Of a DNA stretch of 64,000 bases, positions 7,337-16,746 are shown in pieces. The notes under the pieces are model-generated. The model worked only from the letters and a program-made list of their open reading frames with translations. It searched no databases and was not told the origin of the DNA. Source of the DNA: Aeromicrobium endophyticum. GTDB lineage: Bacteria > Actinomycetota > Actinomycetes > Propionibacteriales > Nocardioidaceae. How positions within the stretch are numbered: position 1 is the stretch's first letter; each line of letters begins with the position of its first letter. The translations under genes and the position numbers were made by a program. The stretch is taken from contig NZ_QUBR01000001.1 in assembly GCF_003586285.1 (NCBI RefSeq), positions 248,001 to 312,000 of the forward strand. The letters are read 5' to 3'.

Positions 7337-9034
7337 TCAGTCGACCCGGTCGATCGACATGTCGCCGGCGTCGACCCGCCGCAGCACGCGGTTGAGGTTC
7401 TCGGAGTCGAACCTCCCGGACGACCGGGCGTCGATCAGGGCGTCCCGCTGGTCGGCCAGCACGGCGCGCCGCAGCTCGACGTAGTCGCGCAGTCGCTGTC
7501 GGCTCTCGTCGCCGTCGCCCGCCCACCGCGTCGCCCGGTCGACGTGGCTGTCGTCCTGCACCTGCTCGATCACGAGCGACTCGAGCGGACGCCCGTCGAG
7601 TCCCTCGTCGGCGACCTCGGAGCACCGGGACGCCGCCACGTCGGCCAGCATCGCCGACAGGGCGGTCAGCTGCTGCCGGTCGGAGTCGTGACGGTCCGCC
7701 TGCACGCCGAGCCGGCGCACGACCCAGGCCAGGGTGCCGCCCTGCACCAGCAGGGACGTCACGGCGACCGTGAACGCCACGAGGATCAGCAGCTCGCGCT
7801 GCTCGAAGCCGGTGGGCAGCGTCTGCGCCGCGGCCAGGGTGACGCTGCCCCGCATGCCCGCCCACACGAGGATCGCGCCGGCGCGCCGGTCGAGCTTCTC
7901 GTCCTCGTAGAACCGCATGTCCGCCTCACGACGCGTCACCATCAGGTGGATGCGCTGCAGGCGACGGTCGGACAACGCACTCGACTCGTCCGACGCCAGG
8001 TAGTCGCGCACCCGGTTGAGCCGTGGCTCCCACCGGTGCAGATCCTTGCGATCCTGCAGCAGGCTCCACAACAACGCCACCACGTACAGGCCGCGCACCA
8101 GCAGCAGGATGCCGAGGCAGAGCGCGCTGAGCAGCACCAGACGGCCGACGTCACCGTCCTCGGCGCGGAAGTCCTCGAGCAGCGGCCCCAGCTCGAGGCC
8201 CATCAGGAGGAAGACGCCGCCCTCGAGCAGGAAGGCGATCGTCCGCCAGTTGACCGCCTCGGCCAGGCGGTCCTGCGCCCGCAGGACCGACGGCCCCCAG
8301 TAGCCCGTGACCAGACCTGTCGTGACGACCGCGACCAGGCCGGACGCCCCGAGATGCTCGGCCGGGGCGTAGGCGATGAACGGGACGGCGAACGAGATCG
8401 CGGTGTTGATCGTCGCGTCGTGCAGGCGGGCGCGGACCGCCACGCTGGCGGCGCCGACGAGCACCCCGACCAGCGCCGCGACGACGATCGAGACGACGAA
8501 GTCGATCGACACGTCGAGCACCGACACCGCACCGGTGGCGGCGACCGCCGACCGCAGCAGCACGAGGGCCGAGGCGTCGTTGATCATGCTCTCGCCCTCG
8601 AGCACCGTCACGAGCCGCGGTGCGACGCCCGTCCTCTTGACGATCGAGGTCGCGACGGCATCGGTCGGGCTCACGATCGCACCCAGCGCGACGCCCTGGG
8701 CGAAGCCGAGGCCGGGGACGAACATCTCGACGACCCAGCCGATCGCGAGGGCCGAGGAGATGACGACGACGATCGACAGCCAGCCGATCGACTTGAGGTC
8801 GCGGCGGAAGTCCATCGCCGGCATGTTGACGGAGGCGGCGTACAGCAACGGCGGCAGGACGCCCGCGAGGATCAGCTCGGGCTCGGGCTCGATGCGGGGC
8901 ACGCCCGGCACGAGAGCGAGCAGCACCCCGGCGACGACGAGGACGAGCGGGGCCGCGACCCCCACCTTCGGAGCGAGCACGGAGGCGGCGACGATGACGG
9001 TCAGGGCGAGCACGCCCAAGATCGTGAGGTCCAT
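7337..9034 (-). CDS. CPA1-family Na+/H+ antiporter
   Basis: The 565-residue protein has about a dozen hydrophobic segments in its first 400 residues and a charged cytoplasmic C-terminal domain of roughly 150 residues. Family landmarks are GVLPPLLYAASVNM near the N-terminus, GAIVSPTDAVATSIVKR (the ND/TD transport site) and VWAGMRGSVTLAAA (the helix 11 signature). CPA1 proteins swap Na+ or K+ for H+ across the cell membrane and serve pH and salt homeostasis. The ATG at 9034 is chosen because family similarity starts there with MDLTILGVLALT; the upstream extension is unrelated to the family. Confidence 0.9.
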   Translation of the reverse strand: MDLTILGVLALTVIVAASVLAPKVGVAAPLVLVVAGVLLALVPGVPRIEPEPELILAGVLPPLLYAASVNMPAMDFRRDLKSIGWLSIVVVISSALAIGWVVEMFVPGLGFAQGVALGAIVSPTDAVATSIVKRTGVAPRLVTVLEGESMINDASALVLLRSAVAATGAVSVLDVSIDFVVSIVVAALVGVLVGAASVAVRARLHDATINTAISFAVPFIAYAPAEHLGASGLVAVVTTGLVTGYWGPSVLRAQDRLAEAVNWRTIAFLLEGGVFLLMGLELGPLLEDFRAEDGDVGRLVLLSALCLGILLLVRGLYVVALLWSLLQDRKDLHRWEPRLNRVRDYLASDESSALSDRRLQRIHLMVTRREADMRFYEDEKLDRRAGAILVWAGMRGSVTLAAAQTLPTGFEQRELLILVAFTVAVTSLLVQGGTLAWVVRRLGVQADRHDSDRQQLTALSAMLADVAASRCSEVADEGLDGRPLESLVIEQVQDDSHVDRATRWAGDGDESRQRLRDYVELRRAVLADQRDALIDARSSGRFDSENLNRVLRRVDAGDMSIDRVD

Positions 9035-9130
9035 GGCGCCGATCGTGCCACTGCTCGCTGAGAAGTCGCTGTCACCACCTGTCAGCGCCGTCAGCACGAT
9101 GACAGCGCCCTGCCAGCGGACCGTCGGACC

Positions 9131-10105
9131 ATGGTCGTCATGACCAACCACGCCATCCATGCCGAGGGGCTCACGAAGCACTACGGCGCCACGACAGCAC
9201 TCGACGGCATCGACCTCACCGTCCCCGAAGGAACCGTCCTCGGGGTCCTCGGACCGAACGGTGCCGGCAAGACCACGGCGGTCCGCATCCTCGCAACGCT
9301 GCTGCGTCCGGACGCCGGCCGGGCGACGGTCGCCGGCCACGACGTCGTCAAGGACCCGAACGCCGTCCGCCGGTCGATCGGCCTGACCGGCCAGTACGCC
9401 TCGGTCGACGAGCAGCTGAGCGGACGCGAGAACCTCGAGCTGTTCGCCCGGCTGCTCGACTTCACCCGTCCCGACGCCCGGGCGCGCGCCGCCGAGCTGC
9501 TCGAGCAGTTCGGGCTGGCCGAGGCGGCCGACCGCCGCGCCAAGACGTACTCGGGCGGCATGCGCCGGCGCCTCGACCTCGCCGCGAGCCTCGTCGGCCG
9601 CCCGGCGGTCATCTTCCTGGACGAACCCACCACGGGTCTCGACCCGAGCAAGCGCGACGACGTCTGGAACATGGTCCGACTGCTGACGTCCGAGGGCACC
9701 ACGGTGCTCCTGACGACGCAGTACCTCGAGGAGGCCGACGCCCTCGCCGATGCCATCACCGTGATCGACCTGGGCAAGGTCATCGCCCACGGCACGGCGT
9801 CCGAGCTCAAGCAGATCGTGGGGGGCCGCTCGCTGCAGGTCCGTCCCGAGAACGTCCGGGACACCGCCGACATCCGGGCCGTCCTCAGCCGCATCACCGG
9901 ACGGCCGGTCGGCGAGCCCATCAGGGGCCTGCTGACCGCTCCGATCGAGGACGAGCAGCAGTTCACGAACGTCGTCGTCGACCTCGCCTCGCGCGGCATC
10001 CCCGTCACCGAGATCTCGCTCAGCCTGCCGAGCCTCGACGAGGTCTTCTTCACCCTCACCGGCCAGGGCGCGTCCGCGCCGGCCACCACCAAGGAGCTCG
10101 TATGA
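9131..10105 (+). CDS. DrrA-type ABC exporter ATP-binding protein
   Basis: This ATPase subunit has Walker A GPNGAGKT, Q-loop GLTGQYASVDEQLSG, signature YSGGMRRRLDLA and Walker B VIFLDEPTTGLDPSKR. The DrrA-type C-terminal extension (about 230-315) ends in LSLPSLDEVFFTLTG. Such pairs with a DUF-type permease export drugs or lipids; DrrAB of daunorubicin resistance is the model. The substrate here is unknown. The start may be the ATG at 9131 or the one at 9140. The stop overlaps the permease start (ATGA). Confidence 0.92.
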   Translation: MVVMTNHAIHAEGLTKHYGATTALDGIDLTVPEGTVLGVLGPNGAGKTTAVRILATLLRPDAGRATVAGHDVVKDPNAVRRSIGLTGQYASVDEQLSGRENLELFARLLDFTRPDARARAAELLEQFGLAEAADRRAKTYSGGMRRRLDLAASLVGRPAVIFLDEPTTGLDPSKRDDVWNMVRLLTSEGTTVLLTTQYLEEADALADAITVIDLGKVIAHGTASELKQIVGGRSLQVRPENVRDTADIRAVLSRITGRPVGEPIRGLLTAPIEDEQQFTNVVVDLASRGIPVTEISLSLPSLDEVFFTLTGQGASAPATTKELV

Positions 10106-10908
10106 CGACCATGACCGTCCCCCAGGTGCCGCAGCCGCGGCCCGCCTCGTCGCTGCCGTGGGTGCGGCACTCGCTGTCGCTGGCCGGCCGGTCGGTGAGG
10201 AAGATGCTGCGCCACCCCGAGCAGTTCTTCGACGTCACGCTGCAGCCCGTGCTGTTCCTGATCATCTTCGTGTACGTGCTGGGCGGCGCGATCGCCGGAT
10301 CGACGCAGGACTACCTGCAGTTCGTGCTGCCGGGCATCCTGATCCAGACGGTGCTGTTCAGCACCATCGCGATCGGCGTCAACCTCAACACCGACATCAA
10401 GGAGGGCGTCTTCGACCGCTTCCGGTCGCTGCCCATCCCCCGGTCGGCGCCTCTCGTCGGCGCGACGATCGCCGAGTGCCTGCGGTACGCCATCACGATC
10501 GGCGTCACGATGGTGGCGGGCTTCGTGATGGGCTTTCGCACCTCGACCTCGCCGGCGAAGGTGGCCGCGGCGATGCTGCTGGTGCTGTTCTTCGCGTGGT
10601 GCATGTGCTGGATCGCGATCTGGCTCGGCATGATCATGCGCGAGGCCGGCTCGGTGCAGGGCATCGGCTTCCTGGCCCTGTTCCCGCTGACGTTCGGCTC
10701 CAGCATGTTCGCCGCGACCGACACGATGCCGGGGTGGCTGCAGGCCTGGGTGAAGATCAACCCCGTGACGCACCTGACCGACGCCATGAGGGGCCTGCTG
10801 ACCGGCGGACCCGTCGCGCAGGACGCCCTGATCGCGCTCGGCACGAGCGCACTGATCCTCGCAGTCTTCGCACCCCTCGCCGTCCGGGCCTACCGCACCA
10901 AGGCCTGA
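10102..10908 (+). CDS. DrrB-type ABC-2 exporter permease
   Basis: The 268-residue protein has six predicted membrane helices of the ABC-2 type (VLFLIIFVYVLGGAI, TVLFSTIAIGVNL, the segment around MLLVLFFAWCMCWIAIW, and a final ALILAVFAPLAV). The conserved EGVFDRFRSLPIPRSA loop, where the permease meets the ATPase, is present. It is cotranscribed with the ATPase and forms the membrane half of one exporter. It ends 9 bp from the convergent M14 peptidase gene. Confidence 0.92.
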   Translation: MTTMTVPQVPQPRPASSLPWVRHSLSLAGRSVRKMLRHPEQFFDVTLQPVLFLIIFVYVLGGAIAGSTQDYLQFVLPGILIQTVLFSTIAIGVNLNTDIKEGVFDRFRSLPIPRSAPLVGATIAECLRYAITIGVTMVAGFVMGFRTSTSPAKVAAAMLLVLFFAWCMCWIAIWLGMIMREAGSVQGIGFLALFPLTFGSSMFAATDTMPGWLQAWVKINPVTHLTDAMRGLLTGGPVAQDALIALGTSALILAVFAPLAVRAYRTKA

Positions 10909-10917
10909 CGCGCCCGG

Positions 10918-11670
10918 TCAGCGCCTGGCACCGATGCTGCCGAGGATCGCCCGCGGGGCGACCTCGCGGAGGTACGCCCTCGACGGCTTCCTCGGCAGCT
11001 CGACGGTGATGACGGCACCGGAACGGTGCTTGGCCCTGAACCACATCGAGTACGTCCCGAAGCACCGCGAGAAGCAGTCGAACGCCCTCTTGGGCAGGCG
11101 TACCCGCGCGGCGAGCCGCTCGGCCCACCTCCGGTTGCCGGTGTCGCGGATGTCGATGCCGTCCAGCGGCTGGTGGTAGCTCACGGTGTAGGTGGGGTCG
11201 ATCTCGTCGGCGAGGTCGCGGACGGCCCGGGTCTCGGGCTCGCTGAACGCCCGCCGACCCGAGTTGGTGGCCCCGCCGATCTTGCGCCACTTGGCCCCGA
11301 AGTTGCGGTTGAGATCGACGCCGTGGGCGTTCTGGCGTGTGTTGCGCGCATAGCCGTCGGGATTGACGACCGGGACGACCCAGATGTCGGCCCCCTTGAT
11401 GGCCCGCCCGTCGCGGAGGTTGCGCAGCGTCTGGACGGATCCCTTCTCGTCGCCGTGCATCGCGGCCAGCAGGAGCACCTTCTTCGTCGACGACGGCTCG
11501 CCCAGCCGCCACGCCACGATGTCTCGTCCCTTGACGCTGTGCCCGATGACGCGGGTCTCGACGACGGCCGGTCGTCTGGCATCGGCGGCCGCCGGCGAGC
11601 CGGCGACGGCCACGGTCGCCAGCGGGGCGACCAGAGCGACGGACAGCGACCAGATCCCGAGAGACGTCAT
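10918..11670 (-). CDS. Secreted M14 zinc carboxypeptidase
   Basis: A signal peptide (ALVAPLATVAVAGSPAAADA, cleavage near residue 30) is followed by an M14 domain. Zinc ligands are in AMHGDEKGS (HxxE) and the later SYHQP His. NPDGYARNTRQNAHGVDLNRNF is the substrate-binding Arg and Asn stretch, and ITVELP carries the catalytic Glu. At 250 residues it is compact, like DUF2817/MpaA-type murein peptide amidases, so murein-peptide trimming is plausible. It lies 14 bp behind the SARP gene and is probably the last gene of that unit. Confidence 0.85.
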   Translation of the reverse strand: MTSLGIWSLSVALVAPLATVAVAGSPAAADARRPAVVETRVIGHSVKGRDIVAWRLGEPSSTKKVLLLAAMHGDEKGSVQTLRNLRDGRAIKGADIWVVPVVNPDGYARNTRQNAHGVDLNRNFGAKWRKIGGATNSGRRAFSEPETRAVRDLADEIDPTYTVSYHQPLDGIDIRDTGNRRWAERLAARVRLPKRAFDCFSRCFGTYSMWFRAKHRSGAVITVELPRKPSRAYLREVAPRAILGSIGARR

Positions 11671-11684
11671 CGTCCCATCATGGC

Positions 11685-14600
11685 TCAGGTCGTCAGGCCT
11701 GTGTCGGCGAGTGCCAGGGTGGCGGCAGCCTGCTGGTCGAGGGCCGCCCCCTCCGCGCGGAGCCGCTCGAACGCACTCGGGCCGAGGCTGCGTCGCAGCG
11801 CCTCGGCGAGCTCGGCGGCGTCGCGGTTGGACCGGTCGGCGCGACCGCGGATGGCCACCGCGGCGCCGAGCAGCCGCGCGGCGTCCTCGTCGTGACCGCG
11901 TCCGTGCGCGAGGAAGGCTGCGGCACCGGCGACCTCCGCCAGCACCGGCATGTCCTTGGTCTGCAGACCGACGCGTGCGGCGGCGGCCAGCTCGCGGGCG
12001 GCACCGGCGGCGTCGCCGACGCCGAGCCGCGCCACGGCCAGCTGCGAGCGGACCAGCGACTCCATCTGCCCGCTGCCGAACTCCGACGTCGGGTCGCGGT
12101 GCGCCAGGACGTGCTCGAGGTGGACCACGGCCTCGGCGTCGTGGCCCATGACGTGCTCGAGCACCGCCATGTTCATGCGTGTCACCGCCTCGTGGCGACG
12201 ATTGCCCGTCGCGACAGCACGCTCGTGCACGGCCTCCAGCTCGCGACGCAGGTCGTGCAGCTCGGCCTCCGTCGCTCGCGCCACCCGCAGGGCCGTGACC
12301 CGCATCGACGAGAAGTCGACGTCCTCGGCCGCCCCCAGCTCGGCCAGGAGCGGAAGCGCCTCCTGCCACGAGGCCAGCGCCGCCTCGACATCGCCGTCGA
12401 TCGACTGGATCGTCGCCCGCTGCGTCAGCCCCATCGCCAGGCCCCACCGCTCGCCGATCTCGCGGAACGCCTCGATGACGGGGTCGATGAGCTCGACCGA
12501 CTCGCTCAGCCGTCCGGAGTTGTCGAGCATCACGATGCGCAGGAGGTCGATCATCGCGCGTGTCCACGGGTCGTCGCGTCGGTCGAGCGTGCGGCCGCCC
12601 GCGACACCGAAGAAGTCGATCGCCGCCATCACGACGTGGACGACGGGATGATCGGGCTCGTGCTCGTCCCAGAGGGCGAGGACGCGGCCGACCGGCTCGC
12701 GCCACGCGGCGTCGGGACCGGTGTCGAACTGGCTCGCCGCGAGGATGCCGGCGATGCCGAGCGCCTCGGTGCAGATCTCGCTGGCGGCGTCGGCCGTGCC
12801 GGGCAGCCCGAGCACCGTCGTGGCCCAGTCGAACGACTCCTGGTGCTGGCTGCGGATCGACCAGAACCACCCCAGCGCCGTCACGAACCGCGCCGCGCGC
12901 GCACGGTCGCCCCCGTCGATCGCGAAGCGCAGCGCCGCCATGATGTTGCCGAGGTCGGCGTCCAGCCGCGCCAGCGCCTCGAGCTGGCCCGATCCACGCA
13001 GCCCGACGGCCCCCGCCTCGGCCACGGAGAGGAAGTGCTCGAGGTGCGCCTGGCGGACCTCGCCGACGACGCCTCGCTCGACGAGTCGCTCGAGACCGTA
13101 CTCGCGCAGCGTCTCGAGCATCCGGAAGCGCGGGGTGCCTCCGCGGACCGCCACCAGCAACGACTTGTCGGTGAGCGACTCGACGAGCTCCTCGGTGCGC
13201 TCCGCCCCACCGTGGACCGCCGCGGCGCTCTCGAGCGTGACCCCGCCGGGGAACACGGCGAGGCTCTCGGCGAGGCCTCGCTCGTCGTCGTCGAGCAGGT
13301 CCCAGCTCCACTCGACGACGGCCCTCAGCGTGCGGTGCCGCGGCAGGGCGGTGCGGCTGCCGCCCGTCAGCAGCTGGAAGCGGTCGGACAGGCGGGCGGC
13401 GACCTGGGACGCCGTCAGGGTGCGCAGACGGGCGGCGGCGAGCTCGATCGCGAGCGGCTGTCCGTCGAGCCGCACGCAGATCTCGCGCACCGCTGGCAGG
13501 GTCTCCGGCGTCAGCGCGAAGGCGCGGTCGACGGCCTGGGCGCGCTGCACGAACAGCTGCACGGCGCTGTGGGCGAGCGCGTCCTCGACGGCGTCGTCCG
13601 CGGCCGGCATGGTGAGCGGGCTGACCTGGTAGGAGAACTCGCCGATGATGCGCAGCGGCTCACGGCTGGTCGCGAGCACCCGCATCGACGGGGCGTGTGC
13701 CAGCAGGTCGGCGACGAGCCGGGCGACGCCGTCCACCAGGTGCTCGCAGTTGTCGAGCACCAGCAGCCCCTCGACGTCACGGACCGCCTCCACGAGTCGC
13801 GTCCGCTCGTCGGGGCGCGGCGCGGCGGACGGGCGCTCGAGCACGACGACCTCGCGCAGGCCCATCGCGGCGACGACGGCCGGGACGATCCCGTCGTCGC
13901 CCGTGACGGCGGCCAGCTCGGCCAGCCAGACGTGCTCGAACCGGTCGGACGTCGAGCGGGCCGTCTCGATCGACAGGCGGGTCTTGCCGGCACCCCCCGG
14001 GCCGAGGATCGTCACGAGACGGTGGTCGACGAGCGCGGCCGCGAGGTCGGCGATCGCGCCCTCGCGGCCCACGAACGACGTCAGGCCGGCCGGCAGCGAC
14101 CGATGAACCCGGCGGACGGGCTCGTGGTCGCCGCGCAGGATCGACACGTGCAGCTGCTGGAGCTCGGGCGACGGTGAGGTGCCCAGCTCGTCGGCCAGCA
14201 TCGCGCGCAGCTGCTCGTAGCGGGCCAGCGCCTCGTTGGCCCGGCCGTGGGACGCCAGAGCCGTGAGCAGCAGGCGCCAGAGACCGTCGCGGTACGGGTG
14301 GGCGGCGGTCAGCTCGTCGAGATCGGCCACCACGGTCGGGTCGCCGTGCACGCGCGGCGACAGGCTCGCCTCGACCGCCGTGAGGCGCAGCTCCGCCAGT
14401 CGCCGGGCGTCGGCGGCGGCGAACGGCGCGTCCGAGACGTCGGCCAGCGCCTCGCCGCGCCACAGCGCCAGGCCGGCATCGGCGCGTCCGTCGCCCACGA
14501 GCCGCTCGAACTCGGCCGCATCGACCCGGTCGCAGCGCAGCACGTAGCCCGCCGGTGTCAGCTCGAGCGATCCCTCCGGCAGCCGTCGCCGGGTGCGCGA

Positions 14601-14807
14601 CACGACCGACTGCAAGGCGTTGGTCGCCCCGGCCGGCAGGTCGTCGCCCCACAGGTCGGCCACCAGCGCCGCAGCGCTGACGGGGCGGTTGCCGGCCAGC
14701 GCCAGGCGGGCCACGAGCGCACGGCTGCGCGCGCCGCCGAGGTCGACCTCGTGGTCGTCGACCCACACCCGCAGCGGTCCGAGGACGTCGACCTGCACCC
14801 GGGTCAT
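11685..14807 (-). CDS. SARP/AfsR-type regulator with ATPase and TPR-like domains
   Basis: This 1040-residue protein has three parts. Residues 1-90 form an OmpR-like winged helix (VQVDVLGPLRVWVDD, ALQSVVSRTRRRL). About 95-235 is a bacterial transcriptional activation domain (AEFERLVGDG, PYRDGLWRLLLTALASHGRANEALARYEQLR). Then come an NB-ARC/STAND ATPase (FVGREGAIADL, GPGGAGKT, LLVLDNCEH) and a long helical TPR-like C-terminus from about 620. Large SARPs of this type switch on secondary-metabolite or stress genes. No biosynthetic cluster is visible, so the target is open. Its ATG overlaps the stop of the AraC gene by 4 nt. Confidence 0.9.
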   Translation of the reverse strand: MTRVQVDVLGPLRVWVDDHEVDLGGARSRALVARLALAGNRPVSAAALVADLWGDDLPAGATNALQSVVSRTRRRLPEGSLELTPAGYVLRCDRVDAAEFERLVGDGRADAGLALWRGEALADVSDAPFAAADARRLAELRLTAVEASLSPRVHGDPTVVADLDELTAAHPYRDGLWRLLLTALASHGRANEALARYEQLRAMLADELGTSPSPELQQLHVSILRGDHEPVRRVHRSLPAGLTSFVGREGAIADLAAALVDHRLVTILGPGGAGKTRLSIETARSTSDRFEHVWLAELAAVTGDDGIVPAVVAAMGLREVVVLERPSAAPRPDERTRLVEAVRDVEGLLVLDNCEHLVDGVARLVADLLAHAPSMRVLATSREPLRIIGEFSYQVSPLTMPAADDAVEDALAHSAVQLFVQRAQAVDRAFALTPETLPAVREICVRLDGQPLAIELAAARLRTLTASQVAARLSDRFQLLTGGSRTALPRHRTLRAVVEWSWDLLDDDERGLAESLAVFPGGVTLESAAAVHGGAERTEELVESLTDKSLLVAVRGGTPRFRMLETLREYGLERLVERGVVGEVRQAHLEHFLSVAEAGAVGLRGSGQLEALARLDADLGNIMAALRFAIDGGDRARAARFVTALGWFWSIRSQHQESFDWATTVLGLPGTADAASEICTEALGIAGILAASQFDTGPDAAWREPVGRVLALWDEHEPDHPVVHVVMAAIDFFGVAGGRTLDRRDDPWTRAMIDLLRIVMLDNSGRLSESVELIDPVIEAFREIGERWGLAMGLTQRATIQSIDGDVEAALASWQEALPLLAELGAAEDVDFSSMRVTALRVARATEAELHDLRRELEAVHERAVATGNRRHEAVTRMNMAVLEHVMGHDAEAVVHLEHVLAHRDPTSEFGSGQMESLVRSQLAVARLGVGDAAGAARELAAAARVGLQTKDMPVLAEVAGAAAFLAHGRGHDEDAARLLGAAVAIRGRADRSNRDAAELAEALRRSLGPSAFERLRAEGAALDQQAAATLALADTGLTT

Positions 14808-15616
14808 GGGGCGTCCAGCCCGGACCTGGGCCGGGCGTAGGCGCCGGGGGTGACCCCCAGGGTGCGCCGGAAGTGCCGGATGAGGTGGGCCTGATCGTGG
14901 AAGCCGACCTCGACCGCCACCTCGGCCGCCGGCATCCCGTCGAGCAGCAGCCGCCGCGCGCGGTCGACCCGTCGGCCCGTGACGTACCGGTGCGGCGGCA
15001 GCCCGAACTCACGGCTGAAGGCGCGGATGAGCTGCGTGGGATGGGCATCGAGGTCACCGGCCAGCGTGCCGAGCGTCGGGACGTCGGTGACGTCGCGGTC
15101 GAGACGATCGCGCACGCGCCGTGCCAGCCGCGGCTCGCGCCCGGTGCGGGGCGCAGGGGCCGTGCGGCCGAGGTGCTGCACCAGACGCTCGGCGACGACG
15201 GCCAGCCGCGACTCCGCCTCGAGCTCGTCGCCGGGGGCCGTGAGCACGTCGTGCAGGGCCGCGACGTCCCGGCGTGCCTGGTCGTCGCGCACCGACGGTC
15301 GCGCGACGGCGGCCCCGACGAGATCGAGCGGCAGCCAGGTCTCGTCGAGGTAGAGCACGCGCTTGTCGAAGCCGGACGTCGCCACCGCGCGTCCGTCGTG
15401 GGGGACGTGCGGCGGCAGCAACGTCAGCGAGCGGGCCGGGGCCCCGTGGGCATGGCGCTCGAGGTCGTACGAGACGCCGCCGGTGTCGACCAGCAGCACG
15501 GTCCACAGGTCGTGCGTGTGCGCCGGGTAGGCGTGCTCGGTGAAGTGCGCGTGCAGCACCTCGCCGACGCCCGGGACGGCCGGCCGCCACGCGCGGACGT
15601 GCTCGCCGATGGCCAT
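14804..15616 (-). CDS. AraC family regulator
   Basis: The 270-residue protein has an N-terminal cupin-like ligand domain (HAHFTEHAYPAHTHDLWTVLLVDTG, LLPPHVPHDG) and a C-terminal pair of AraC helix-turn-helix motifs (TLAGDLDAHPTQLIRAFSREFGLPPHRYV and PAAEVAVEVGFHDQAHLIRHFRRTLGVTPGAY). The start at 15616 is set by a -10 hexamer 6 nt upstream. It heads the unit AraC-SARP-M14, so two layers of regulator sit in one operon. The ligand is unknown. Confidence 0.9.
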   Translation of the reverse strand: MAIGEHVRAWRPAVPGVGEVLHAHFTEHAYPAHTHDLWTVLLVDTGGVSYDLERHAHGAPARSLTLLPPHVPHDGRAVATSGFDKRVLYLDETWLPLDLVGAAVARPSVRDDQARRDVAALHDVLTAPGDELEAESRLAVVAERLVQHLGRTAPAPRTGREPRLARRVRDRLDRDVTDVPTLGTLAGDLDAHPTQLIRAFSREFGLPPHRYVTGRRVDRARRLLLDGMPAAEVAVEVGFHDQAHLIRHFRRTLGVTPGAYARPRSGLDAP

Positions 15617-15622
15617 GTCAGA

Positions 15623-15628
15623 AACGTA
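15623..15628 (-). promoter_or_regulatory. Candidate -10 hexamer of the AraC-SARP-M14 unit
   Basis: TACGTT on the minus strand, then 6 nt, then the AraC ATG at 15616. The divergent DUF2000 gene begins only 49 bp away, so the two promoters share this short region. Confidence 0.55.
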
Positions 15629-15665
15629 CAAGACCCTGCGCACGGTCGTGGCCGACGCTGGTCGC

Positions 15666-16094
15666 ATGGAGACCCCCGAACCGATCCGATTCGACACCAA
15701 GGTCGCGGTGCTGCTGCGCGACGACCTCGAGCCCTGGCAGGCGTTGAACGTCACCGCGTTCCTCGTCAGCGGCATCGCGGCCCACGACCCCGAGCTGATC
15801 GGCGGCCCGTACGAGGACGCCGACGGCACGGTGTACCTCGCGATGATCCGTCAGCCGATCGTGGTGTTCGAGGGCGACGCCGAGCGCCTGACGGCGACCC
15901 ACGCCAAGGCCGTGACGCGGGGGCTGGCGATGTCGGTCTACGTGCGCGAGATGTTCTCGACCGGCAACGACCGCGACAACCGGGCGGCTGTCCGAGCCGT
16001 CGCGACCGACGACCTCGATCTCGTGGGCATCGCGGTGCACGGCCCCAAGAACGCCGTCGACAAGACGTTCAAGGGCGCACCGCTGCACCGCTGA
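15666..16094 (+). CDS. DUF2000 family protein
   Basis: The 142-residue protein matches the DUF2000 pattern: KVAVLLRDDLEPWQALNVTAFLVSG at the N-terminus, MIRQPIVVF in the middle and VGIAVHGPKNAVDKTFKGAPLH at the C-terminus. The family has a peptidyl-tRNA-hydrolase-like fold but no established activity that I know. The ATG at 15666 is preferred over longer in-frame extensions because similarity starts there. GACGCT at 15654-15659 is a possible -10 at leaderless distance. It diverges from the AraC gene. Confidence 0.8.
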   Translation: METPEPIRFDTKVAVLLRDDLEPWQALNVTAFLVSGIAAHDPELIGGPYEDADGTVYLAMIRQPIVVFEGDAERLTATHAKAVTRGLAMSVYVREMFSTGNDRDNRAAVRAVATDDLDLVGIAVHGPKNAVDKTFKGAPLHR

Positions 16095-16104
16095 CCGGTC
16101 GGCG

Positions 16105-16746
16105 TCAGATGAGCCGTCGGTCGTTGGCCCACCGGGTGAGCTCGTGGCGGCTCGACAGCTGCAGCTTGCGCAGGACGCTGGAGACGTGGGTCTCGACGGT
16201 CTTGATCGAGATGAACAGCTCCTTGGCCACCTCCTTGTAGGCGTAGCCGCGGGCGATCAGGCGCATCACCTCGCGCTCGCGCTCGGTCAGGCGGTCGAGG
16301 TCCTCGTCGACCTGCGCGACCTCGATCGTCCCCGCGAAGGCGTCGAGCACGAAGCCGGCCAGGCGGGGCGAGAACACCGCGTCGCCGGCCGCGACCCGGT
16401 CGATCGCGTCGAGCAGCTCGGGCCCCGAGATGTTCTTGGTGACGTATCCGCGGGCGCCGGCACGGATGATGCCGATGACGTCCTCGGCGGCATCACTGAC
16501 CGACAGCGCCAGGAACTTGGTCTCGGGGTGCCGCAGGTGCAGGCGGCGGATCACCTCGAGACCCCCGCCGCCGGGCATGTGGACGTCGAGCAGCACGACG
16601 TCGGGTGCTGCCTCGACGATCATCGCGACGGCGGACTCGACGTCCTCGGCCTGCCCCACGACCTCGACGGGCCCGTCGATCTCGGCGCGGACGCCGGTGC
16701 GGAACATCGCGTGGTCGTCGACGATCGCGACGCGGAGCTTCGTCAT
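16105..16746 (-). CDS. NarL/LuxR-type response regulator partnered with a PspC kinase
   Basis: The 213-residue protein has a receiver domain with phospho-acceptor D54 in VVLLDVHMPG, an acidic pair near the N-terminus (VDDH) and a late Lys in TKNISG. A LuxR-type DNA-binding domain follows (DRLTEREREVMRLIARGYAYKEVAKELFISIKTVETHVSSVLRKL). Its ATG overlaps the stop of the kinase gene, so the two make a two-component system. The divergently transcribed PspC-domain genes are the most likely targets. Confidence 0.93.
   Translation of the reverse strand: MTKLRVAIVDDHAMFRTGVRAEIDGPVEVVGQAEDVESAVAMIVEAAPDVVLLDVHMPGGGGLEVIRRLHLRHPETKFLALSVSDAAEDVIGIIRAGARGYVTKNISGPELLDAIDRVAAGDAVFSPRLAGFVLDAFAGTIEVAQVDEDLDRLTEREREVMRLIARGYAYKEVAKELFISIKTVETHVSSVLRKLQLSSRHELTRWANDRRLI

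Noticed and set aside
6578-9061. 827-codon plus-strand frame across zwf and the antiporter
   Set aside because: It spans two real minus-strand genes and their junction, and shows only shadow composition.
9131-10908. Antibiotic-resistance or biosynthesis island around the DrrAB-like exporter
   Set aside because: The neighbours are an antiporter and a peptidase with normal composition; no biosynthetic genes are present in the window.
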